A DNA stretch of 64,000 bases from Adiantum capillus-veneris. Its lineage: Eukaryota > Streptophyta > Polypodiopsida > Polypodiales > Pteridaceae. Positions 55,400 to 64,000 of this stretch are shown here, piece by piece. The position numbers were made by a program, and so were the translations under genes. How positions within the stretch are numbered: the stretch's first letter is position 1; every line of letters starts with the position of its first letter. A model generated the notes under the pieces. That model did not search any database. It had not been told where the DNA came from and saw only the letters and a program-made list of their open reading frames with translations. The DNA is taken from the NCBI GenBank assembly GCA_014529385.2, contig CM043963.1, positions 77,553,412-77,617,411 on the forward strand. Direction: 5' to 3'.

Positions 55400-58300
55400 A
55401 TGGCTTGATCACACGACACTGCTCTTTACAATATCAAGAAGCTGGATGGAACCAATTTCCCATTGTGGAAGAAGCAGATTTGGCACGTGTTGGTACAAAA
55501 GAAGCAGATAAAACCTATAAAGCTCAAGGGGATAAAACCAGAAGATATGGACAAAGATGAATGGAGCGAAATGGATGAATTGGCACTTTCTACCATTATG
55601 CTGACTTTGGCAGAAAGCGTTTACTTCAATGTAGGAGACGAGATGTCGGCTTATCAAGCATGGTTAAAGCTGAGTGATCTTTATGAGAAGCAGAGTGCAG
55701 CTTCACAGGTATATTGGCTTAAGAAGCTTGTTGACTTGAAGATGAAAGAAGGGACACCTATGTCCAATCATCTGAATGAATTCAACACAATCTATAGTCA
55801 GTTGTCAGCTCAAGGTGTCAAGTTTGATGAACCTGTTAGAGCTATGTTCCTGTTGATCACATTGCCGAAAAGTTGGGACACTTTTCGCACAGCTTTGAGT
55901 AATTCTGCACCTCCAGATGGTTTGAACATAGCAGGTGTAGAAGGAAGTCTGCTTACTGAAGAAACCAATAGAAAGACAATGGACAAAGGCAAAGGAACAT
56001 TCTTAGTTGTCAGGGGAAGGACCAAAGAAAAGTACAAAGGTGGAAAGAGGAATCAGTCTCGTAGCAAGTCCCGCAGTGCTAAAGGCAAGAGTGACATAGA
56101 ATGCTACCATTGTGGCAAGAAGGGTCACATGAAAAGAGACTGCAGAGAATGGAAAGCAGAAAAAGGCAAAGAGAAAGCTGAAGACCATGGTGAGAAGAAC
56201 AAGTCCTCAGTGAAGATTTAAGAAATAAATGTGACAAACACTGTTGCAGAGGATGATAGTCTAGTGTCAGGAGACATCTACTTCTTGAAGAATACAATGG
56301 ACTCAGCTCTTCTTACAGCATCTGATGGAAATGCACTGAGTGACTGGATTATAGACTCAGGGGAATCACTTCATGTAACTCCAAACAAGGAGTGGTTTAC
56401 CTCTTATGTGACCACTAAAGATCATGTTCGGCTAGGCAATGGGCAGACATGTGAGATCTTAGGTGTTGGAGATGTTCAATTGAAGTTTCAGAATGGCTCT
56501 TCTTTCACGCTGAAGAATGTGAGACATGTTCCCGTGATTACAAAGAGCTTGATCAGCACAGGTTTACTTGATGATGCTGGCTACGTCACCACTTTTGGAC
56601 AGAACATGTGGAAGATATCCAAGGGTTCTATGACAGTAGCACATGGAGTAAAGTCTGGAGGACTTTACATGATTTATGTATCAAATGTCTCTAAAAATGT
56701 AATCAATGTAACCGAGCAGCCGAACGTTTCTTTGTGGCATAGCCGGTTAGGACATATGTCCAAGAAGGGAATGGAAATCTTGTCTCGTTCTGGTTATTTG
56801 CCTGGCTTTTCATTTAATGATTTTGAATTCTGTGAACATTGTATGTATGGTAAGCAAACACAGCAGTCACATAAGCATAGAAGCAATAGAAGAGATACAC
56901 AGTTGGCACTTGTTCATAGTGATTTGTGTGGACCTATGCCTAACCTATCTCTAGGGGGAGCTTCTTACTTTATGACATTTATAGATGATTACTCGAGGAA
57001 AGTATGGGTTTACTTTCTCAAGCACAAGGATGAAGCGTTGAGTGTTTTCAAAACGTTTGTGACACTTGTGGAGAATCAGAGTGGCAAGAAGCTTAAATGC
57101 TTACGCACTGACAATGGTGGAGAGTATGTTTCAAAGGCCTTTCAGGACTTTTGTGAGTCAAAAGGTATAAAACGTGAACTTACTGCTCCTTACAATCCTC
57201 CTCAAAATGGTGTTGCTGAGAGGATGAATAGGACCATACAAGAGAAGGTCAGAAGTATGTTGTCTAATGCACAGCTGCCAAATGGGTTTTGGGCTGAAGC
57301 TGTATCCACAGCTGTTCATCTTGTAAATAGATCTCGTAGCAAGGTTTTGCAGAAGGATTCAGTGCCAGAGATGGTATGGTCAAACAAAATGCCCTCATAC
57401 AAGCATCTCAGAGTCTTTGGCCGTGAGGCATATACTCACGTTCCAAAGGAATTTAGGAACAAACTTGAGCCAAAGAGTAGAAAGTGCATCTTTCTAGGCT
57501 ATGGTAATTCTGGTGAGATGGGATACAGACTTTGGGATCCCGAATCCAGAAAGGTTATCCGCAGCAATGATGTTCACTTTAATGAATCCAAATATCATTC
57601 TAAACCAGAGAGGGTTGAGGAGATTAGAAGAGTTGTCTTCCAAGAAGATGGGCCTGCACATGCAAGACAAAATGTCAGGGCTCAAGAGGAGCGAGGACAA
57701 GATAGATTGGAACCACAGGTAGTGGCTGAGCCTGAGCCACCTATTGTGCGTAGATCTGGACGTATCACGTGACCTCCTGATCGGTTTGTTCTATCTATGA
57801 ACTATGTCATGTTGACTGATTGCAATGAGCCTTCATGTTACAAGGAAGCAGTGCAAATGAAGGACTCCGGGAATTAGCAATTGGCCATGCAATCAGAGAT
57901 GACAGCTCTGCATAAAAACAAGACATGGAAGCTAGTTAAATTACCACAGGGCAAAAAGGCTCTACCTTGTAAATGGGTTTACAGGTATAAGATCACCGCT
58001 CATGATAGTCAGCCAAAGTACAAAGCAAGGCTTGTTGCCAAGGGCTTTAAGCAAGAACAAGGCATTGACTTTGATGAAGTCTTCTCTCCGGTGGTCAAGA
58101 TGACTACATTGAGATGCTTTCTTGCATTGGTTGCCATATTAGATTTGGTGTTGCACCAAATGGATGTCAAGACAGCGTTCTTGCATGGTGATTTAGATGT
58201 GGAAATTTACATGCAGCAGCCAGAAGGGTTTGTTGAGAAAGGCAAGGAAGATTGGGTATGCCAGTTGTTAAAGAGTCTTTATGGCTTAAAACAATCACCG

Positions 58301-59441
58301 AGGGCATGGTACCATAAATTCCACAAGTTTATGCTTTCTCAAGGCTACAAACGTAGTGAGTTCGATCACTGTCTATATACAAAGAAGGCTAAGGATGGCA
58401 GTTGGCTGATCCTTATTTTGTATGTGGATTACATGTTGATTGCTGGCAAGCACTTGGAAGAAATTTCAGCTTTGAAGTCAAAGATGGCAAAATCGTTTTG
58501 ACATGAAAGACATGGGTGAGGCAAGTCATATACTTGGTATGCGCATTGAGAGAGACAGATCAAAGAAGTTGATTTGGTTATCTCAAATAGAGTATATTGA
58601 CAAGGTTTTGCAACATTTCAATATGGAGAAGGGAAAGGCATTGAGTGTTCCATTGCCACCATATGTGAAACTTAGCAAACAAGATTGTCCTGTGTCTGAG
58701 GAAGAACATGCTGAAATGGATAAGATTCCATATGCGTCTGCAGTGGGTAGTTTGATGTATGCAATGATTGCTACTCGCCCAGACATTGCGTTTGCAGTGG
58801 GAGTAGTAAGTCGATACATGTCAAACCCAGGCAAGAAACATTGGGAGGCAGTGAAATGAATATTGAGATACCTGAAAGCTACAAAGAGTATGCGTATATG
58901 CTATGGGAGTCAGGAGCTAAGTGTAAAGGGTTTTACAGACTCAGATTATGCAGGTGACTTAGACAACCGAAGGTCTACGTCAGGGTATGTCTTTACATTG
59001 GCTGGTGGAGCAGTATCATGGCGTTCTAGATTACAAGATTGTGTTACTCAGTCTACTACAGAGGCTGAATATGTTGCAGCATCAGAGGCATGCAAAGAAT
59101 CAATTTGGCTTAATCGACTAGTAACAGATTTGGGAATCAAAGAAGAGATGCCCGTGTTATATTGTGATAGTCAAAGTGCTATACAATTGGCTCGCAATCC
59201 AGTTTATCACTCAAAGACAAAGCATGTGGATGTGAAGTATCATTTCATCAGGGAAATGCTCGAGGATAAGCAACTTCAGCTTGTCAAAGTTCACACCACA
59301 GAAAATCCTGCTGATCTACTTACAAAAGGACTTCCCTCAGAGAGCTTTGCGCATTTTCGCAAGCAGTTAGGTGTAGGATATTACATCACTTCTCTACATC
59401 TCTTGTATATTAGCTTGTATAGTAGCTTCTCTCACACTTAA
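55400..59441 (+). pseudogene. Copia gag-pol with mutated RT active site
   Basis: ATG 55400 but TGA at the third codon (55406). Gag runs to a TAA at 56219 with knuckle CYHCGKKGHMKRDC (about 56101); pol continues in the same frame: protease IIDSGESLHVTP (DSGA to DSGE), integrase DDYSRKVWVYFLKHK and LRTDNGGEYVSKA, RT, RNase H (GFTDSDYAGD, CDSQSAIQLARN). Further stops at 57770 (TGA), about 57874 (TAG) and 58857 (TGA, Trp expected). One extra T near 58496 shifts the frame. The RT YVDD box reads YVDY (about 58420), losing a catalytic Asp. Confidence 0.88.
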
Positions 59442-59747
59442 AGTACCACATTGGACTTTAAGTGGGAGGTTGTTGGGGTATAAAGCCCAATGTGGTCGCC
59501 CAGGTCAGTGGGCGGACCGTCAGGTATGTACACATTCTTTTGTAAAAACCTAATAAGAACTCACTATGCTCTACACATTACAGTAGAGCGAGTTCACCAT
59601 ATCGTCGTGCTCTTCTGCTCGCACTCTCTCTCGCGTCACACTTCCGCTCGTACTCCTTCAACGTTTTGAGATTTTCATAGTGACAACCCAAAAGGATTTA
59701 CAAGGGACTTAAAGAAAACATGCAATGGTAGATAGAAGAATGACAAA

Positions 59748-59794
59748 GTGTGTGTGTGTGTGTGTGGTGTGGTTGGGGTGGGGGGGGGGGGGGA
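59748..59794. repeat. (TG)n and poly-G tract
   Basis: (TG)n followed by G-rich sequence ending in a G14 run, a possible quadruplex-prone tract, between the copia and the CACTA right end. Confidence 0.85.
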
Positions 59795-59879
59795 CTTACC
59801 TACCACGTGCACAAGAGTCACTCTTCAATCCTCTATCAAAGAGCTCGCGGCGGGAGAAAATGGCTCTCCGCGGCTTATT

Positions 59880-60100
59880 TAAAAATATTTTTTCATATTA
59901 CTGACGTCGCTTATGAGACATCAAATAGTTCGTAGACGTCACTAAGACATCACAAATTATCATCACTTAAGCGACGATGTTTGTGACGCTTGTAACACTA
60001 AGTTTAGTGATGATTTTATTAATTCGGTCAAGAAATTTTAAAGCGATCAGATAAGCGATGCTTGCTATATAGTCAAAACCACAAAAGGTTCCTTGTAGTG
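59880..60100. mobile_element. CACTA transposon right end
   Basis: Ends CCTTGTAGTG (complement CACTACAAGG) preceded by subterminal motifs such as gacgtcgctta, taagcgacgatg and gtgacgcttgtaac, resembling but not identical to those at 40099-40350. 3-bp flanks (TGG left, ACT right) do not match, so it may belong to a different copy than the left end. Confidence 0.62.
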
Positions 60101-60784
60101 ACTAGTGCCCAAAATATGTCCTTAATGACTAATCCAATACAAATTATGCACAGTACAAACATAAGTGAATCTAAAGGACAATTAGTGGTACTTCATATTG
60201 TGATGTACTTCTATAAAGCGGAAAAGGCACATCCAGCAAAGCCTTTTGCAAGTTTAGGATTTCTTCAAACTCTTCCTTTTAGCATCATTTGACTTGACAC
60301 ACTAAAATTCAACAATTTTGCAGTTGATGGGGCCTAATTCTTTGAATAACTACCTAAATCATACCAATGCATGTGGATTTGCATTAGCATAAGTTAGGCA
60401 GTCCCTAATAAGATGGCACCCATTGTATAGCCATCATAGTGAAATAGGTAGCCACACACATGACCAAGACAATGTGTCGATCCAATGAGCTCTGTCCATC
60501 AGCTAGGGCATGGAGACAACCATATGTAAACATGGGAATCTACATACTCCATAAATGTTATCACCTGATGCTCAATTCAACTCTACTTAGCTACAAGCTC
60601 ATGAAAATAGCACATATGGCAAAGATGCCCTTCCTGGACCCTCTATACACAACCAAACACTCAGAGTATGATCTACAATGTACAAAGCATGCACACAAGT
60701 TCATACACATACTCAGGAGAGTATGCGCGCACACATGCAATAGGGAAATCGCTTCCCTTGAAACACACCTACAAATATGTCAAG

Positions 60785-60839
<55 letters not shown>

Positions 60840-61612
60840 AAAAAATCCTTTAATACCTCAGAAAATGACATATACACACAGGGTTTACAAGATTGAATAG
60901 TAACTGCAAACTAACGCTTGGAATAGTCTAGAAGATGCGGGAGTACAAGCTAGAACTAGGTTGACTCTTTGCAAAATTACAAAATTACAATCTCACCTAC
61001 AATGTCACTTGATGGTCTTGGGACTCATAAATGTATTACTTCAACATCAATAATCCACATTCACTCTAGGCCTTCACACATGTAATCCTCATCTTTCAAT
61101 AGCTACAAGCACATACGACACTCCATGTGCGGTAAGTGGAAGCAAAGTACTCATCTGTGAAGGGTTATGTTTTTTGATTAAGGTAGGAACCAAATAAAAA
61201 GAATCACTATTTTTCATCAAGAGGTTAGATACAATACATGCTAAGTAACACAAGAACAAGCTCAAACAATATAGAAAACCTTGTAAATCTGTATGCAGTT
61301 TATAAAGAATGATAGGGTAGAAAACCTTGTAAATCTGTATGCAGTTTATAAAGAATGATAGGGGGAAAACAAGCAACAAAAACCAACAATCACATACAAG
61401 GTCTTCACCTTCATAACCATAGAGTCCTTCATGCGTAATGCACATGGCAATGAGTGTTTTGAACAAAGAACAAGGTAATGCACATGGGTATTAGTGTTGT
61501 AGGAGTCATTACTATATAAAACACCATCAAGGAACAACGGCTCACAAGAAGATTTAGAATTTTTCTCATGAAGGAAAACAGAGTCTTTTCCAGCGTTTTT
61601 CATACAATGCAG
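60101..61612. other. Non-coding interval
   Basis: No gene recognised. Contains (CT)n(CA)n at 60786-60836 and a 46-bp direct tandem duplication at 61273-61318 / 61319-61364 ('ccttgtaaatctgtatgcag'). Confidence 0.65.
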
Positions 61613-61767
61613 AACATCATGAGCTTCTGTTCGAGAGGCACCGCATACCTAGCTAGGTACGATTGGAGGTAGGGGACCACCGCCCCCCCCACCGGGCCGA
61701 CGGTCCCTTGCCCCCAATCGTACCTAGCTAGGTATGCAGTGCCTCCCTCACAGAAGCTCATGATGTT
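61613..61767. ncRNA. 155-nt near-perfect foldback, MIR-like hairpin candidate
   Basis: Left arm aacatcatgagcttctgt.. (61613-61677) pairs with right arm ..acagaagctcatgatgtt (61707-61767) over about 64 bp. There is one poorly paired patch (TTCGA against GAGGG) and a short GC-rich loop containing ccgcccccccc. Both arms hold the palindrome TACCTAGCTAGGTA. No flanking duplication, so it fits a young MIR gene or small foldback element. I could not match a known plant miRNA. Strand unknown; it lies 0.95 kb past the stop of the neighbouring F-box/kelch-like gene. Confidence 0.55.
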
Positions 61768-62722
61768 GAGGTAAGTCACAGTGTGGGAATTATTGTGAGA
61801 ATTTGTCAAACTTCTTGTGGCTAGGAACATCAAGTCAAGTTGACAGCACAAATTGGCACAAAGAGCACACCAGAGCAAGATACATACCAAACGAGGATTT
61901 AGCCTTTTTTCTCATGTTCATTGGGAAAATTCTGGGCTAAAGCCCCTTCTTTCTCATTTCCATTGGACAATTCTGGGCTAAGGCCTTTCCGGACTGGCAT
62001 ATAAATTAATGATCTTAACTGCCAAGAAACAACTCCAATCTTCATCTCTAGGGCCATAATAGAAAGCACGCAAAGAGCTATGACGGTAGAGAGCAGGTGG
62101 AAAGTTGTCTAACCCTTTGCAAATGATTACATCACAAGTGTGAATATCAAGCAGAGTTTGATAGGATAGCAGATGGAATGCTCACGACAACATGCAATCA
62201 ATGTACGACAAGTTAGTATACGGAATCAGCCTGTGCAATCTCTGCAGGTGAGCTACTGTGCACATCAGCTCATTCTCTCTGTACCTGGCCCCCCTCCCAA
62301 CGATGGTTGACGACCGGGAAGGGTCACTCAGTGTCCTTTTCCCTCAGAAACCATGGCTCGTGGCCTCCCCGCCGCTTGCCATGAGTTCGCCAGTTTTCTG
62401 GGGAGAGGCTCAGTGTGGAAAGCCATTAATCACAATAATTTTTCATAGCCTACAAAAATCAAATTGCATTAAAGGCCAATCCACAATCCCTATGTACATC
62501 AGCTTTGCCCCAATAACATCATTATTTGTTGCTTTATCATAAGTCATCCAAAATTCTAATGAGCACCAGATTGCAAAAAACTAACAGTCTGTGAAGAGCA
62601 GACCTTTCGCACAGATTGATCATTGTTTGGGACCCCCCCTCTTCTGCTTTTGGAATGCTTGCTTCTATGTGTGCAAGAATTATCAACCAAAACTCAGTAC
62701 ATTAGGATCTGCGGCCGTCTGT
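61768..62722. other. Non-coding interval, 3' side of the F-box/kelch-like gene
   Basis: No coding signal. Contains a repeated phrase around 'ttctgggctaa' (61930-61985). Part is probably the 3' UTR of the minus-strand gene. Confidence 0.55.
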
Positions 62723-64000
62723 TTAAAAGCCCGGCGAGATAGCGAAACATTGGTATGGTAATCTCGATCGAAGTGCACAGTAGTTCCGATCATCTTGATC
62801 AGCTTGTTGATGGTGCCGAAGCAAAGAGTCTTTCAAAGGAAGCTTCTCAATGACTTCCCAAAATTGGGTTTTTGTTTGGAATACGTACACCTTGGACAGC
62901 TTTGAATCAACGAAGTAAATTTCATTGCCAATGCCTGTGCAATCAACATTGCCCCTATCGAGCTTGTCAAAGAAATCGCCAAGATCGCTTTCTTTTGCAA
63001 CATTGTCCCTATCAAGCTCGTCAAAGGAATCACCAAGATCCCCTTCTAACTCTACATGTAAACTACTGAAGTCATTTGCCTCCCGTTCAACAAGATCACT
63101 TGTTTTCCATATCATTGCCCATTGATCTGCATTGGAGAAATTACTTGTCCTCGTCGTTAACTTCCACAATTTGATCCCCTCTTCTCCTTGTGCCTTTACT
63201 CGATAGTCTTGCGATCGGAGATAGAAGGGCACTGCTACACTTGAAGAGTCAAAGGACTTCCACTGAAAAGCACCCACAAAGAAAAGCTCTCCCTGGCATT
63301 CGACAAGAGAGGCATATGTGAAATGTGCAAGGCTGTATTGATCTTCATTGCACAAAGCTTGCCTGAAGGAGTTTGTCAATATTGCATTTTGCCGAACATT
63401 GAGCTCTTGCATCTGGATGGGCAAAGGTGCCTGGAATCCCCGCCACATCCCACACCTTGTATTGTATGCACATACAACAGGCACCACACTGTACTTGAGA
63501 CGATCATCCAAAAAGAAAATATCCTCTTTGCAACAAACTCCCTTTGACACCTTCATAGTAAGATGTACTAGAGGTCTCCCTGTTGTTTTCCAGCACTTAC
63601 TTAAGGAGTCGTACTCCAGTGTCTCTGTCGCTTTGGTCCTCTTCGCATTAAGCCTTACGACAACTACTTTGAAATGTGGCCGTCTAACAGGATTGCCATA
63701 GAAGTCTGAATGTAAGCCAACAACAGATATCTCTTCGATATAGGAAGATGGAGAGCACTCCCTTGTTGTGGAGCGGGATAAAGAGTGCTGCCTATGTGCA
63801 AAGCCGTCGGACAATGGCCAATTTGATGCTACTCCAGTTGTACTAGAATCTGAAATGGCTGTGGATTGCACATCCTTTTCATGTGCAACATCTTCAACAT
63901 CTGCATCTGCAAATTCTGATCCAGATATCATGCTCATCTCATCCTCATAGCTGTTGGAGGATGAAGAATTGTAGCTCTTAACATTATAGTCATCAGAAGA
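62723..64000 (-). CDS. F-box/kelch-repeat-like protein, C-terminal part (5' end outside window)
   Basis: 426 open codons from the window edge to a stop at 62723, no intron seen. The first part is Ser/Asp-rich; then kelch-like strands: HFKVVVVRLNAKRTKATETL with EYDSLSKCWKTTGRP, VSKGVCCKEDIFFLDD, VCAYNTRCGMWRGFQAPLP, YASLVECQGELFFVGAFQ and IGNEIYFVDSKLSKVYVF. This arrangement (strand, YD..S..W, CxxDIFFL, AYN...W) is typical of plant F-box/kelch SCF substrate receptors, whose F-box lies N-terminal and so would be outside the window. A 51-bp tandem duplication gives DLGDSFDELDRDNV / DLGDFFDKLDRGNV. The open frame continues upstream, so the Met at 63937 is not the start. Could also be a kelch-type protein without F-box. 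Confidence 0.6.
   Translation of the reverse strand, partial: SSDDYNVKSYNSSSSNSYEDEMSMISGSEFADADVEDVAHEKDVQSTAISDSSTTGVASNWPLSDGFAHRQHSLSRSTTRECSPSSYIEEISVVGLHSDFYGNPVRRPHFKVVVVRLNAKRTKATETLEYDSLSKCWKTTGRPLVHLTMKVSKGVCCKEDIFFLDDRLKYSVVPVVCAYNTRCGMWRGFQAPLPIQMQELNVRQNAILTNSFRQALCNEDQYSLAHFTYASLVECQGELFFVGAFQWKSFDSSSVAVPFYLRSQDYRVKAQGEEGIKLWKLTTRTSNFSNADQWAMIWKTSDLVEREANDFSSLHVELEGDLGDSFDELDRDNVAKESDLGDFFDKLDRGNVDCTGIGNEIYFVDSKLSKVYVFQTKTQFWEVIEKLPLKDSLLRHHQQADQDDRNYCALRSRLPYQCFAISPGF

Larger units (their letters stand above)
54111..59660 (+). mobile_element. Ty1/copia element (Tnt1-like), no target duplication
   Basis: LTRs 54111-54302 and 59471-59660 (TGTTGGGGTATAAAGCC..TCCTTCA), about 95% alike by eye. 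Primer site TGGTATCAGAGC at 54305-54316, PPT AAGTGGGAGGT at 59460-59470. Flanks CTCCA and ACGTT do not match, unlike the other elements here, so one side has been rearranged or the copy is a recombinant. A long leader (54317-55399) precedes gag. Confidence 0.9.

Noticed and set aside
60460-60900. 146-codon ORF at 60.5-60.9 kb
   Set aside because: Runs through a CT/CA microsatellite, has no recognisable domain and no splice or start context.
61613-61767. Hairpin as a miR408 or miR477 locus
   Set aside because: The right arm has ATGCAGTGCCTC, similar to the start of miR408, but the 3' half does not match and the star arm is different; miR477 similarity is limited to about seven bases.
63768-63950. 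Plus-strand ORFs over the F-box/kelch-like gene (62872-63950)
   Set aside because: Shadow frames of the minus-strand coding sequence.

Overview
This is a window of a large-genome land plant nuclear chromosome. The evidence is the spliced plant-type ATR gene, Ty1/copia and Ty3/gypsy LTR retrotransposons with tRNA-Met (and one tRNA-Asp) primer sites, a Cassandra-type TRIM carrying 5S rRNA-like sequence, LINEs, CACTA transposon ends and many long CT/GA microsatellites. The very long TE-filled intron and dense nesting would fit a fern or a gymnosperm, but the sequence alone does not settle this. No bacterial features are present.

Left third (1-24877, minus strand): eleven exons encode the N-terminal half (1342 codons) of the DNA-damage checkpoint kinase ATR. 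All exon phases fit. Exons 1-3 (24229-24877) are separated from exons 4-11 (1-6029) by an 18.2 kb intron 3. That intron holds a chromovirus remnant with a solo LTR between its integrase tail and chromodomain; a truncated gag element; and a LINE tail split by a gag-only LTR element (12728-22712, TSD GTCTG). The gag-only element itself carries a solo LTR (TSD GCCGC) and a second non-autonomous gag/protease element (15603-21572, TSD TGTTT).

Middle (24.9-60.1 kb): just upstream of ATR lie a CT tract, a Cassandra TRIM and a second LINE tail. Next come an old copia (28509-33316), a solo LTR (34362-35105), an LTR with a tRNA-Asp primer site (about 37997-38956), and CACTA-type sequences (left end at 40099, Transposase_24-like gene at 40.7-42.06 kb, right end at 60100). 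Between the CACTA ends lie two copies of an HMA-domain exon fragment, a copia (42714-53611) interrupted by a younger, nearly intact copia of opposite orientation (47425-52590), and another copia (54111-59660).

Right end (60.1-64 kb): mostly non-coding, with a striking 155-nt near-perfect foldback at 61613-61767 and the 3' part of an F-box/kelch-like gene on the minus strand (62723 to beyond the window edge). Apart from ATR and the F-box/kelch-like gene, all recognisable coding sequence belongs to mobile elements or captured fragments, most of it broken.
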